A stretch of 64,000 nt of DNA from assembly GCF_041346925.1 (NCBI RefSeq), contig NZ_CP166840.1, forward strand, positions 2,165,001 to 2,229,000, written 5' to 3'. Positions 45,909 to 55,433 of the stretch are shown in pieces. The position numbers and the translations under genes were made by a program. The notes under the pieces were generated by a model. The model searched no databases. It was not told where the DNA came from and saw nothing but the letters and a program-made list of their open reading frames with translations. The stretch comes from Agaribacterium sp. ZY112. GTDB taxonomy: Bacteria; Pseudomonadota; Gammaproteobacteria; Pseudomonadales; Cellvibrionaceae. The number at the start of each line of letters is the position of its first letter. Within the stretch, counting starts at the first letter, position 1.

Positions 45909-46820
45909 GTGAAAGCAATGCAATTATTACTAAAGCTTAAAGCGCAGGCCTTTGTTGGTCTTATGTGTTTGACTGTGAGTTTTTTTGTGGTGTCAGCGTA
46001 TGCTGAGCAAGGCCCCTCTAGTTCGGTATGGAAAATCAGCTCGGGTAAAAATAGTTTTTATCTTGGTGGCACGCTACATGTACTAAAAGAAAGCGACCAT
46101 CCTCTACCTAAGGCTTATGAGCAAGCCTATCAGGCGGCTGATACCATCGTTTTTGAAGCCGATATCAGCGCATTGGAAGATCCTGCGACCCAAGTGCGTT
46201 TGGGTATGGCCCTAATGGCAAAAGACGGGCAAATGCTGCAACAAGTGCTCAAGCCAGAGACTTATCAAAAGCTCAATGAGTACGCTGTAAGTCGAGGCAT
46301 GGCTATGCAACAGTTTGCTCCTTTTACTGCCAGTGGTGTTGCGCTTATGCTTGCTTCAATAGAGTTAACTCGGCTTGGTTATACCTCGGAATGGGGGGTA
46401 GAGCAGACCATTAATAATCAAGCCGTGAAGGATAAAAAGGGGCTGACAGCACTTGAGACGGCTGATCAGCAGATTGCGATGTTGAGTACCTTAGGGCAGG
46501 GTAAAGAAGATGAGTTAGTGCTTTATACCTTAAACGATATCCTGAGTTTGCCGCAGATCTTGGCTGATATTAAGGCTGCTTGGCGTTCAGGAGATTTGGC
46601 CTCATTGGAGAAGGAGTTCATTGTTGAGTTTAAGCGTGATTATCCTGATGTTTACGACAGCCTTTTGCTTGAGCGTAATAAAGATTGGATGCAGCAGTTT
46701 GAACCGATGATGGCTTCTGAAGCGACAGAATTTGTTTTGGTGGGGGCTATGCATTTAGTTGGTGAAGATGGTCTATTGCGCAGCCTAAAAGCCAAGGGTT
46801 ACACGCTTGAGCAGCTTTAG
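45909..46820 (+). CDS. TraB/GumN family protein
   Basis: This is a 303-residue exported protein with a signal peptide ending near SAYAE. Motifs GTLHVLKESDHPLP (near residue 54) and FVLVGAMHLVGEDGL (near the C-terminus) are the paired conserved blocks of the TraB/GumN/TIKI family, whose animal members are metalloproteases. The start is a GTG with GGAG upstream. It lies 24 bp after the GNAT gene and may be co-transcribed. The bacterial substrate is unknown. Confidence 0.85.
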   Translation: MKAMQLLLKLKAQAFVGLMCLTVSFFVVSAYAEQGPSSSVWKISSGKNSFYLGGTLHVLKESDHPLPKAYEQAYQAADTIVFEADISALEDPATQVRLGMALMAKDGQMLQQVLKPETYQKLNEYAVSRGMAMQQFAPFTASGVALMLASIELTRLGYTSEWGVEQTINNQAVKDKKGLTALETADQQIAMLSTLGQGKEDELVLYTLNDILSLPQILADIKAAWRSGDLASLEKEFIVEFKRDYPDVYDSLLLERNKDWMQQFEPMMASEATEFVLVGAMHLVGEDGLLRSLKAKGYTLEQL

Positions 46821-46934
46821 TTTAATTTGCTTGATGACTTAATCTATGGAACTCTTGACCTGTGTGTAAGCCCCGTTAAGCTTGCGTTTTTATGTTGTAA
46901 CTGAACAGGCTTTAGCCTTTAAAAGAGGAATACA

Positions 46935-47450
46935 ATGAACAAATTACAAGCACTCTTTGTTGCCGTTACTTTAAGCCAGGCCGGAACTGTAAGTGCAGAG
47001 CAGGTTTTTTATTTTCCTACTAAGGGCCAAAGCCCCGAGCAGGTGACGAAAGAAACCGATGAGTGTTCTACTTGGGCGATATCACAAACGGGGTTTGATC
47101 CCAAGAAGGCGCCTAGCGCTCAAGCTCTGGCCCAAGAAAACTTAGCTAAGAACCCCGCTCAAGAAAAGAGTCATGACAGGGCTGTATTACGCGGCGCCGC
47201 TCGCGGTGCGATTGTGGGGTCAACTGTTGGTCGTTGGAACGATAATGATCGTACCACAGCGGGCAGTGTGGGTGCTGTTGCCGGCGCCGCATCGGCAAGT
47301 AAAGGTGCTCAAAAGCAGGAAGCTCAACAAGAGCAAGCACGTCAGCAGCAGGCTCTTCAGCAGGCGCAAGCTACTTTGGATGAGCAAAATAATACCTTTA
47401 ACCGTGCAATGGCGGCGTGTATGGATAGCAAAGGCTATAACATTCGTTAA
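46935..47450 (+). CDS. Glycine-zipper domain protein
   Basis: A 171-residue exported protein with a signal peptide (to about residue 22). A glycine-zipper segment (GAARGAIVGSTVGRW, then GSVGAVAGAASASKG) of the YMGG/OmpA-like type is followed by a Gln/Ala-rich helix and a conserved tail FNRAMAACMDSKGYNIR. Such proteins sit in the periplasm or envelope; the role is unknown. AAGAGG precedes the ATG. Confidence 0.8.
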   Translation: MNKLQALFVAVTLSQAGTVSAEQVFYFPTKGQSPEQVTKETDECSTWAISQTGFDPKKAPSAQALAQENLAKNPAQEKSHDRAVLRGAARGAIVGSTVGRWNDNDRTTAGSVGAVAGAASASKGAQKQEAQQEQARQQQALQQAQATLDEQNNTFNRAMAACMDSKGYNIR

Positions 47451-47501
47451 TTGGCCATGTATTTCTGTTTGTCTTCTATTTCTTAATTCGTTGTTTCAAG
47501 T

Positions 47502-47529
47502 AATAACACGTCTTGCTAGGCGTGTTATT
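47502..47529. promoter_or_regulatory. Inverted repeat before the AraC-type gene
   Basis: AATAACACG (47502-47510) and CGTGTTATT (47521-47529) pair perfectly over 9 bp with a 10-nt loop. It ends 17 bp before the AraC-type start and lacks a T run. It could be an operator, or a terminator for the preceding gene. Confidence 0.4.
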
Positions 47530-47546
47530 GATGCGTTTATTACCTT

Positions 47547-48407
47547 ATGAATTCTCTTATTGGCTCTGTTTCTCTCGCTCAGGCTTACGCAGAATCTTCC
47601 GGACTTGAGCTGCCTTTTTCTATCTATCGTTCTCTAGGAGAGCAAAAGTTACATAATGTGCCGGTATTAAAACCGATGCTTATTGTGGTCTTAGGTGGTG
47701 AAAAGCAATTAGGTACTAAGGGGGAGCTCTTTTGTGGGCTTGGGCAGTTTATTTTCTTGTCTGATCATCCTGCCATCAATATGCGAAATATTCCTAAAGC
47801 TGACCCGTATTTAGCTTTATTAATTGAGTTTGAATTACACGATTTTTCAGTATTAGAAAATACCATGCCTACTCATTTAGAGCAGTGCCGCACACCGACG
47901 CTAAGCGAGCATCATTTGGCCCGACATTGCACTGGCCTTGTTACAGAACCACTTGAGCTTTGTTTAAGGCAGTTTGTTGAAAGCGTGACGTGGGCCCCTA
48001 AGGAGCTGTGGGCTGCTCGTAGAAAAGAATTGCTTTTGTTATTGCAGCATTTAGGTTTTGGTGACGTTTTTAAAACGGTGGGGCATGCCAAGCTGAGTTA
48101 TCGTATATACGAACTCTTTAGAAAGGAGCCTGCAAAAGAATATAGTATGGCTGAGCTTTGTACTTATTTTGCTTTGAGTGAATCTACCCTACGTAGGCGT
48201 TTAAGTGCCGAAGGAAGCGGCGTGCAAGCCATTAAAGATCAAGTGCGCTTGGGTTTGGGTTTGCATTTATTACAAACGACGGAGCTTGCCATTGGTTTAA
48301 TTGCTGAGCGCTGTGCTTATTCATCCGCCTCTCGGTTTACAGAGCGTTTTAAAGAGCGCTTTGCTTTAACGCCGTCTGAGCTGAGAAAAACAAGGGTGAC
48401 GCCTTAG
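47547..48407 (+). CDS. AraC family transcriptional regulator
   Basis: This is a 286-residue DNA-binding protein. The N-terminal half resembles the cupin-like ligand domain of the AraC_N group (LKPMLIVVLGGEKQL, FIFLSDHPAINM). The C-terminal 100 residues hold two helix-turn-helix units (MAELCTYFALSESTLRRRL and GLIAERCAYSSASRFTERFK) ending in the signature FALTPSELRK. The target and inducer are unknown; the downstream PEBP gene is the nearest candidate. Confidence 0.88.
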   Translation: MNSLIGSVSLAQAYAESSGLELPFSIYRSLGEQKLHNVPVLKPMLIVVLGGEKQLGTKGELFCGLGQFIFLSDHPAINMRNIPKADPYLALLIEFELHDFSVLENTMPTHLEQCRTPTLSEHHLARHCTGLVTEPLELCLRQFVESVTWAPKELWAARRKELLLLLQHLGFGDVFKTVGHAKLSYRIYELFRKEPAKEYSMAELCTYFALSESTLRRRLSAEGSGVQAIKDQVRLGLGLHLLQTTELAIGLIAERCAYSSASRFTERFKERFALTPSELRKTRVTP

Positions 48408-48505
48408 GGCTAAACCTTGGCTTTTCAGGGCGCACACAGCCAAAGCAGATTCGCTATGATGATGTCTCTTTAAATGAAAACACTTTTATTAAGGCAGGAT
48501 GACTT

Positions 48506-49078
48506 ATGAAACCATTGTTAGCGACAAGCTCACGTGTACTTTTGATTTCTTTATTGGGGCTTATTTCCCTATCAACATTGGCGGCTTCTTTAACATTGTC
48601 GAGCACAGATATTAAAGAGGGGGCTTTTATGTCTAAGGCTCAAGAGTTTAAGGGGTTTGGCTGTGATGGAGGAGATATTTCACCGCAGTTGTCTTGGTCT
48701 GGCGCACCACAAGGAACCAAGAGTTTTGCCATTACCGCTTACGATCCAGATGCACCAACAGGCAGTGGTTGGTGGCATTGGCAGCTTGTTAATATTCCGG
48801 CCACAGTGAGTGAACTAAAGGCCGGTGCCGGTTCCTTAAATAGCGGCTTATTGGCCAAGGGGGCTTTGCAAATAAACAATGATTACGGTCAGGCTTCTTT
48901 TGGCGGCGCCTGTCCTCCTCCTGGGCACGGTGTTCACCGTTATCGTTTTACCGTTCACGCTCTTTCTGTTGAGAAATTAGAGCTGCCAGAAGGCGCTTCT
49001 TCCGCGTTAGTGGGGTATATGATTAATGCTAATGCCCTTGCTACGAGCACGATAGAAGCCTTATACGAGCGTAAATAA
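48506..49078 (+). CDS. YbhB/YbcL-type PEBP family protein
   Basis: A 190-residue exported member of the phosphatidylethanolamine-binding/Raf kinase inhibitor-like family. The signal peptide ends near TLAAS. Ligand-pocket motifs AYDPDAPTGSGWWHW (about residues 78-92) and GGACPPPGHGVHRYRF (near 138-153) are conserved. Bacterial members have no proven function; the periplasmic location is inferred from the signal peptide. Confidence 0.88.
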   Translation: MKPLLATSSRVLLISLLGLISLSTLAASLTLSSTDIKEGAFMSKAQEFKGFGCDGGDISPQLSWSGAPQGTKSFAITAYDPDAPTGSGWWHWQLVNIPATVSELKAGAGSLNSGLLAKGALQINNDYGQASFGGACPPPGHGVHRYRFTVHALSVEKLELPEGASSALVGYMINANALATSTIEALYERK

Positions 49079-49153
49079 AGGTAGGTCCAATAGCCTCTAA
49101 GCCAGTTGAACTCTCACTTAACGGGCCCTAATTAAACCCTTGTTTAACTCTGC

Positions 49154-50332
49154 TTAGGGCTCGGTTTTAGCTGCCTTATCCATATCTTGAATCAAGGCGT
49201 AGAAAAGATCCCAGGCCTGTTTTTGGGCAAGTTCGATATTGCTGTCATTGCTGGTAAAGGCCATGACAGCATTGTAATCGGGCACGATTGTTAATAAGGC
49301 ATACCAAGCAGTATTAGAGCCATTGTGCCAAAGCTGGCGCCCTGATGAAAATTCGGCGTTGTGCTCGACTATCCAGCCACTCGCATAATTATTTAGTTCC
49401 GCTTTATGTAATTGCTTAAAGTTGGCTTCACTTAAAAGCTGGCTATGGCCCTGTTCGCCTTTGAGGTGCTCGTGGCCGTAGTACAGTAGGCTTTTTAAAT
49501 CCATATGCAAAGTGCCGGCAGGGCCGATTAATGGGCTGTTATCAAAGTCTTCGAGCGAAAAGTAAAAACCAAGCATCGACTTATGGCCACGAGGCTGGCT
49601 TAGTTTTCCTGTATCGTCTTTTGGGGCGCCAAAACCATAATTATTAATAGTGATGGGGCTCATAACCTGTTCGCCAATTTGCTGCTCCCAGGTTTGGCCC
49701 ATGAGCTCTTCTGCAACAACTCCAAGTGTGCTGTAACCGGTATTTGAATATAAAAACGTGCTACCGGGCGGGGTAAGTGGCTTGGCTTTTAGGGTTTCTA
49801 GTACCAATTTTCGTCTGGCGGCAATGCGTTCTTTACCTTCACCTGCTTTACGGAAAACACTTGTAAATGAAAAATTGGCAGGTAGGCCCGAGCGGTGTTG
49901 GGCTAATTGCTCAATGGTAATTTGAGCGGCCTCTGGGTGAAGTTGTTCTTTGGGGAAAATCTCAGCCAGGCGTGTTTGCCACTGTAATTTGTCCTGCTCG
50001 ATTAGACGAGCGATCAGTGTAGCTGTGACTGACTTGGTAATAGAGCCTATATGCCATAGGTCTTGCGTACTGACCGCAATGCCGCTGCCTTTTTTTCGCT
50101 CGCCATAAGCACTAATGCCAATGAGTGTATCGCCACATAATAAGCCTGCACTGGCGGCAACGAGTTTACTCTCTTGTTGAATGCGTTTGAGTCTTGTATC
50201 AAGTGTCTGAGCAAGGCTAGATATTTTATTTGATGAGGTGCAGCCATTAAGGTCATTTGCGAAGCTGGAGTCAACAAACATAAGCAGACCTAATAATAAG
50301 AGACGATGGTTAAAGCGGCTAAAAAAACGCAT
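49154..50332 (-). CDS. Beta-lactamase-family serine hydrolase
   Basis: This 392-residue exported protein belongs to the class C beta-lactamase/esterase-like family. The signal peptide ends near SSFAN. The catalytic SxxK is SITK in HIGSITKSVTATL (near residue 98), the second motif is YSN in FLYSNTGYSTLG, and the third is HNG in LWHNGSNTAWY in place of KTG. This pattern fits D-aminopeptidase or esterase-like relatives rather than a true AmpC drug-resistance enzyme. It is convergent with the PEBP gene. Confidence 0.85.
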   Translation of the reverse strand: MRFFSRFNHRLLLLGLLMFVDSSFANDLNGCTSSNKISSLAQTLDTRLKRIQQESKLVAASAGLLCGDTLIGISAYGERKKGSGIAVSTQDLWHIGSITKSVTATLIARLIEQDKLQWQTRLAEIFPKEQLHPEAAQITIEQLAQHRSGLPANFSFTSVFRKAGEGKERIAARRKLVLETLKAKPLTPPGSTFLYSNTGYSTLGVVAEELMGQTWEQQIGEQVMSPITINNYGFGAPKDDTGKLSQPRGHKSMLGFYFSLEDFDNSPLIGPAGTLHMDLKSLLYYGHEHLKGEQGHSQLLSEANFKQLHKAELNNYASGWIVEHNAEFSSGRQLWHNGSNTAWYALLTIVPDYNAVMAFTSNDSNIELAQKQAWDLFYALIQDMDKAAKTEP

Positions 50333-50460
50333 AGCGGTATTTTAAGGCAAGGATTTTAGCCAATGATGCTATCAAGTTCTTTGTTGTTATAGGCGCCATA
50401 AAGCTGGGCAGGGGAAGAGGGGGCTCGAAGGGAAAGTATTAAGGAAAGTTATAGGCATAA

Positions 50461-50543
50461 AAAAACCCGAGCTTTTTACTAAGACGCTCAGCGCGTTTAG
50501 CAGAAAGTTCGGGCTTTAAAGCCACTTCAGTATTGAAGTGGCT
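50461..50543 (-). terminator. Tandem hairpins after GH86 gene 1
   Basis: On the minus strand a perfect 10-bp hairpin (50543-50534 with 50529-50520) comes first. A long imperfect stem (CCCGA...TCGGG) follows and ends in a run of seven T residues below 50468. It lies about 20 bp after the GH86 stop. Confidence 0.85.
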
Positions 50544-50561
50544 AATCAGCTTAAGCTGTAT

Positions 50562-53500
50562 TTAGTGTCTCCAGCGAGACTTTTTCTTTAGTTCTTTCCA
50601 ATCAATGGTAGACCAATCACGCGTTGCACAAGCTCTGCGAGTACACATTCTCATAAGTGCACGTACATCTCTTGGTGTAACCTTACCGCTGCCGTCAAAG
50701 TCATATTCTGGCTTCAAGTCAGCAGGGTTGCGGAACAAGCGCAAGAAGGCGCGAATGTCTTTGCGGTCGATGTCTTGATCCCAATCGAAGTCACCTAATA
50801 CACCAATACTTGGATCAAGAGGGAAGTCATCGATAGAGTCTTCAACGCCATCGTTATCGTCATCTTCATCGGTGCTATTGCCAATACCGTCATTGTCGGT
50901 ATCGGCTTCGATGATTGGGAAGGCTCCACCAATAGTGTGCTTTAAGCCATCTGAAGCAAGGAAGCTGGCGAATAGGAAGTACATATGACCTTCCGGAAGG
51001 TCCGCTGATGGAGTCAGGCCTGCAAGTGAGATCGTTGCAGTACTGCTACCGGTCTGCTGACCTGAGGCTGTATCATCACTAACGTTGATATCATTGATGA
51101 TATTCCAAGCTGCATCCACTTCACGAAGGTAATACTGAATTCCTCCGTCTACGGTTGCGTCAGTACCAGCTTCAAAGTTTGCGCTTAGTTCAAGGCTTTC
51201 GCTGTTAAGGAAGGTGCGACTGTAATCGGCCTCATTTTCCAAAACTAAAGAACCTGGAACATAAGGGTCTTCGATAGTGATTGGGAATACACCTTGTTCA
51301 ACAAACATAAAGGTGCCGAGCTCATCGTAGAATTCAGCGTACAGATAGTAGAAGCTGCCTTCAGGTAGATCTGCACTTGGTACTAAGCCTTCAAGAGGGA
51401 TTTCAGCAGTAGCAATACCGTTACGGGTGCCAATGCTGTTTACATCACTGGCCCAAGCTACGTCGTTAAAGGTGGTCCAGCCTGCATCGATTTCACGCAA
51501 TACAAAACGCACACCATCGTTATATCCATTGATGGTATGACCTGTACCTGCATCGTAGGCAGCAGAAACCGTTAGTACGCCATCGGTTAAGTAAGTGGTG
51601 CTGGTGTAGGTATCCGTATTTTCTAAAGCAATCGAGGCTGGTACTGGTACTTCTACGTCGCCTTCAACAATGTTGATAGGAGTGACGCCTTGTGAATAAA
51701 CCAATACACCGTCATCGGTATAGAATTCTGCATAAAGATAGTAGAAGTTTTCTTCTGGTAATTCAGCGGTTGGTGTAACACCTTCAAGGCTTATGCTTGC
51801 ACTAGCAAAACCATTTTGTTTGCCAATACTGTTTACATCACCTGCTGTCGCAATATCGGCAACCATGGCCCAGCCGGTTGTTAGCTCGCGCAAGACAAAA
51901 CGAACACCGTCGTTGTATGCGTTTACGCTACGATCGCTTCCCGCTTCAAAGCTTGCAGTTGCTTCAATGACGCCGCCAGATTTGTACTCCGTGCTGCTGT
52001 AAGTCGAGGCATCTTCAAGGGTGACTGAAGCTGGAATAGGCCCCTCTGGATCTACTATTGAGATGTAGGGAATGCCGCCTGCGTATACCGGGGTGCCACC
52101 GCTTGTGTAAAACTCACCATGAATAAAGTAGAACTCACCTTCAGGCAATTCGGTGCTTGGGGTAAGGCCGGATAGGTTGAGGCTAACACGCGCAGTGCCA
52201 TTTTGCTGGTCAACACTGGTGACGTCAGCTGCGATAGCAACATCGGACACAAGTGAATAATCGGCTCTTAAGTGGCGCAAGATAAAACGTACACCGTCGT
52301 TATAAGGGTTTACGGTTAAGTCGGTGCCAGCTTCAAATTGAGCAGTGATGTTTAAGGCTCCGCCTACATAGTAGTCTGTGCTGCTGTACTTTGATGGGTT
52401 GTCAAAAGACAGTTCCGCAGCAACAACTTCGTCTTCACCTGCCAGAATAATAATTGGCGAAACACCACCAATGGCATAGTCATTGCCGTCGGTCGAGTTC
52501 ATTTTTGCGTATAAGAAGTAGAAGTTGCCTTCTGGTAAATCAGCTGTAGGTGTAACGCCTGCCAAAGGAATACTTACAGTTGATGTACCGCGTTGTTGAC
52601 CAATGACGCTGCCGTCATAAGCAATAACGTCTTTAACTACGGCCCAGCTTGCTGTCATTTCACGCAAATAATATTGAACGCCACCATAAGTACCGCTTAC
52701 TGTTTCGCCGGTACCCGCTTCAAAGAGGGTGCTGACTTCCATGCTCTCGCCGGAGACGTACTCGGTGCTGGTATAGATGCTTGCATCATCAATGCTCAGT
52801 GAGCCAGTCACAGGTTCTTCTACGGTGAGTGTTGCAGCAGCAGTAAATGAGCCTTCTTCGGACGTGGCAACAATATTGACTTGGCCTGCGGCTAAGGTTT
52901 GCACATGGCCATTCTGATCGACGGTTGCAATGCTTTCATCACTTGAGCTGTAAGTAAGCGCTTGGTTTTGAGCAAAGAAAGGCAATACCGAAGCCGTTAC
53001 TTGTAAGCTATCACCAATGGCTAGAATTTGGCTACTAGGGCTGATTTTTACACCGCTAACAGGGGCGTTTTTCTCACGAATATCGCTGCTGAACTGCTTC
53101 GCTTCCATGGTGACGGAGCTGATGTGGCCTCCGGCATCAGGGAAGGTAACCGTAATGGTGTTACTCGCTTTAAGTGCGGACATCGCTACAGGTACTTCAA
53201 TCAAGCCAAAGAAACGATCGCGCTTAGCTTGGTCGTCACCAGCAAACTGAGTAGGTACGTCGACTTCTTGACCGTTTACAGTTACAACAGGCTGCAGTGA
53301 GGCGCCATGGTCGCGGCCAAGGCCGATACGAATAACCGCTTCGCCGAAGTCAGAAGTACTTACGCCAGTAATGGTAAAACTGGTGGCTTGGTTTGCCAGA
53401 ATTGGAGCGTAATAAGTTGATGCGTAGTATTTCTGTTCGCTTACTTGCTCATTCACTTGTAGTGAACTGTCAAAGCTATAAGCCAAGATGGCTGTTGCTT

Positions 53501-55019
53501 CAGGAGCAAGGGTAATCGAGTCAGGAGCGGTATTAAGCTCAGAAACACTTAGTTCTGGAGCATCGCCATTCAGAAATAGCTGCTTAACGGTGACGCCTTG
53601 GACAGCGGCTGTGTCAGCGCCAAACATATTCAACAATACTTGTTCTTGGTTGTTAGCTAAGTTGGCTAAGATCACATAAACGGTATCGCCATCAACATAG
53701 GTGTCGATCATGACGTCGGGGTTAGTGGTACGTGAATCTACGCGGGTACCGTTAACATCTGACCAAAGCTCGTAGAATTTAACTAGATCAGTAAATACCC
53801 ACTCTTCACCGCTTTCACCAGAGGCTTCATTGGCCTGGCGTAATAAGCGCCAAGGATAGGGCTTTCCGTCTTCACGACCCCATTCGCCTTTGGTGACCAT
53901 AAATGGAATGGTTTTTAGCATTTGGTCAGGGCGCGCCATAAATTGCATCATCATTGGGCTAAACGCTTTCATGATGTGCCAGTCGCGGTAAGGAGACCAA
54001 TCTTGCTGCTCTAAGTTGTGGTCACGACCACCGTACTCAGAAATGATATAAGGTTTTACTTCGCCAAGAGCGATTTGGCTGTATTGCTCCATCATATCCA
54101 AAGTGGCTTCAATACGGCCGCCTTTGAAGTTAAGAGGGCCGACATAGCCATTCTCTTCTGCACTCCAGTGCGAGTTGAAGTCGTAAAGGTGAATAGAGAA
54201 GAAGTCCATATGATCGCCACTGGTATCAATGAACAACTTCATACGCTCTTCCCAGCGTTGGAAATCACGCTCTTCAAAGATAGGGAAGGCGGTTGTATAA
54301 CCACCAATCATGACATCGCTATTTACTTTGCGAACGCCTGCGGCGACATCATTATGGAATTGGTAAACCTCGATAGGCTCCACATCACCTGTGGTTACTA
54401 ATTCATATAGAGGTTCGTTAAGTACTTCTAAATATTTAGGACGTGGATGACCTTTGGTAACCGGCTCTCCGTCGTTGCGGTAAAATTGGTTGATGTACTG
54501 GCCCATGAAATCACCCATGGCATCGGCTCCGCCGATTTCCCAGCCTTCTCCACCGCAACAAGGGTTGGTGACGTGACCAGGCCAGAAGGTGTGTACCTGA
54601 CCGCCAATCATAACGCCGGCTTTATCATCGTAGGCGTGCGCCCACTCTTTTTCGACACCGTACTGAGTTTGACGAACATAAGCGCCGTAGTTGGCAACCC
54701 AAGTAGGGTCAGCATAACCTGGGCGCTCTGGATCTTGCTCGGCTTGGTTCATATACCAGCCTAGTGACCCATTATCACGGCCAAAATAGACGTCTAATTC
54801 GTCAATTACATAAGCTAGTTTGTCTTCATCACCAGCCCATTCATTTTCAGTTGCAGTCGAGTGTAAAGTTAGATATTTCTTGCGGTCAAATTCCGAGTGC
54901 CCACCTACGTTGTGTTCAACGTTTAGGTTGATTTCAGTCTCGGTCTGAGCCTGCAATCCTAGGGGCAAGAGAAATGAGCAAGCAGCAAGCAGCGACTGTG
55001 CAGCCGTTATCGGTCTCAT
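50562..55019 (-). CDS. GH86 beta-agarase/porphyranase, multimodular, 1485 residues
   Basis: This secreted endo-acting family 86 hydrolase acts on agarose or porphyran. The signal peptide ends near LQAQ. The catalytic (beta/alpha)8 part covers about residues 26-560, with probable acid/base E202 in EVLNEPLYEL and nucleophile E328 in IISEYGGRDH. A beta-sandwich and a BIG2 Ig-like domain (VSGVKISPSSQILAIGDSL) follow. Next come five repeats of about 110-120 residues, encoded at roughly 50900-52810, each with a YTSTEY-like opening and FEAGT and LPEG.FY motifs. The end has TSP3 calcium repeats and a dockerin-like duplicated EF-hand (DWDQDIDRKD, DFDGSGKVTPRD) plus a Cys tail. I chose the ATG at 55019, which has AGGA at 6-nt spacing, over 55034. 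Confidence 0.9.
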   Translation of the reverse strand: MRPITAAQSLLAACSFLLPLGLQAQTETEINLNVEHNVGGHSEFDRKKYLTLHSTATENEWAGDEDKLAYVIDELDVYFGRDNGSLGWYMNQAEQDPERPGYADPTWVANYGAYVRQTQYGVEKEWAHAYDDKAGVMIGGQVHTFWPGHVTNPCCGGEGWEIGGADAMGDFMGQYINQFYRNDGEPVTKGHPRPKYLEVLNEPLYELVTTGDVEPIEVYQFHNDVAAGVRKVNSDVMIGGYTTAFPIFEERDFQRWEERMKLFIDTSGDHMDFFSIHLYDFNSHWSAEENGYVGPLNFKGGRIEATLDMMEQYSQIALGEVKPYIISEYGGRDHNLEQQDWSPYRDWHIMKAFSPMMMQFMARPDQMLKTIPFMVTKGEWGREDGKPYPWRLLRQANEASGESGEEWVFTDLVKFYELWSDVNGTRVDSRTTNPDVMIDTYVDGDTVYVILANLANNQEQVLLNMFGADTAAVQGVTVKQLFLNGDAPELSVSELNTAPDSITLAPEATAILAYSFDSSLQVNEQVSEQKYYASTYYAPILANQATSFTITGVSTSDFGEAVIRIGLGRDHGASLQPVVTVNGQEVDVPTQFAGDDQAKRDRFFGLIEVPVAMSALKASNTITVTFPDAGGHISSVTMEAKQFSSDIREKNAPVSGVKISPSSQILAIGDSLQVTASVLPFFAQNQALTYSSSDESIATVDQNGHVQTLAAGQVNIVATSEEGSFTAAATLTVEEPVTGSLSIDDASIYTSTEYVSGESMEVSTLFEAGTGETVSGTYGGVQYYLREMTASWAVVKDVIAYDGSVIGQQRGTSTVSIPLAGVTPTADLPEGNFYFLYAKMNSTDGNDYAIGGVSPIIILAGEDEVVAAELSFDNPSKYSSTDYYVGGALNITAQFEAGTDLTVNPYNDGVRFILRHLRADYSLVSDVAIAADVTSVDQQNGTARVSLNLSGLTPSTELPEGEFYFIHGEFYTSGGTPVYAGGIPYISIVDPEGPIPASVTLEDASTYSSTEYKSGGVIEATASFEAGSDRSVNAYNDGVRFVLRELTTGWAMVADIATAGDVNSIGKQNGFASASISLEGVTPTAELPEENFYYLYAEFYTDDGVLVYSQGVTPINIVEGDVEVPVPASIALENTDTYTSTTYLTDGVLTVSAAYDAGTGHTINGYNDGVRFVLREIDAGWTTFNDVAWASDVNSIGTRNGIATAEIPLEGLVPSADLPEGSFYYLYAEFYDELGTFMFVEQGVFPITIEDPYVPGSLVLENEADYSRTFLNSESLELSANFEAGTDATVDGGIQYYLREVDAAWNIINDINVSDDTASGQQTGSSTATISLAGLTPSADLPEGHMYFLFASFLASDGLKHTIGGAFPIIEADTDNDGIGNSTDEDDDNDGVEDSIDDFPLDPSIGVLGDFDWDQDIDRKDIRAFLRLFRNPADLKPEYDFDGSGKVTPRDVRALMRMCTRRACATRDWSTIDWKELKKKSRWRH

Positions 55020-55433
55020 AAGCGGTCCTAACATATTGTTTTTTGTATAAAACTAGAGGTGTTGTGAAGCTGTGATTTTGTTATCACTTATGATGACATC
55101 ACTACCAGCTAGTCTCAGTCCCCACCGTGACAATAGAGTTACTTCTTTCTAGTGACTCGGCTCGATGAATTCCCTTTGCCCCTTCGAAATCCATATATGA
55201 ATAAGAGGCTTTGGCAATCCGGTGCTGGTATTCATCGCTAGCTCAATCTATCACAAAATCAAGAAAAGTGTAGTGATAAAGTATGGGTTTTGGCGAAATG
55301 AAACAAATATTTAAGTTTGGGTGCTAGGGTAACAAAAAGTGCGTAGAAGGAAGGGTCAAAATGGTGACTTTATGTGGTTTTTGGTGTCGCTAAGGGGATG
55401 GGAAAGGCGCCTTGTTGACGCCTAATGTATTCT
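55020..55433. other. Intergenic region upstream of GH86 gene 1
   Basis: These 414 bases lie between two minus-strand agar genes. Next to the GH117 stop is a weak hairpin (55405-55409 with 55419-55423) followed on the minus strand by TTTCCC, a possible terminator. The rest should contain the GH86 promoter and operator; I cannot place a confident -35/-10 pair or dyad. Confidence 0.45.

Noticed and set aside
49154..50332. Antibiotic-resistance beta-lactamase
   Set aside because: The third motif is HNG instead of KTG, and the overall pattern fits esterase or peptidase-like relatives; resistance cannot be claimed.
51100..52810. CRISPR array or mobile-element repeats in the GH86 gene
   Set aside because: The repeats are about 350-390 bp, in frame and encode protein domains, without short spaced palindromic units.
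55207..55227. TTGGCAATCCGGTGCTGG as a sigma-54 promoter
   Set aside because: The GG to GC spacing is nine bases instead of ten, and it faces away from the nearest gene start.
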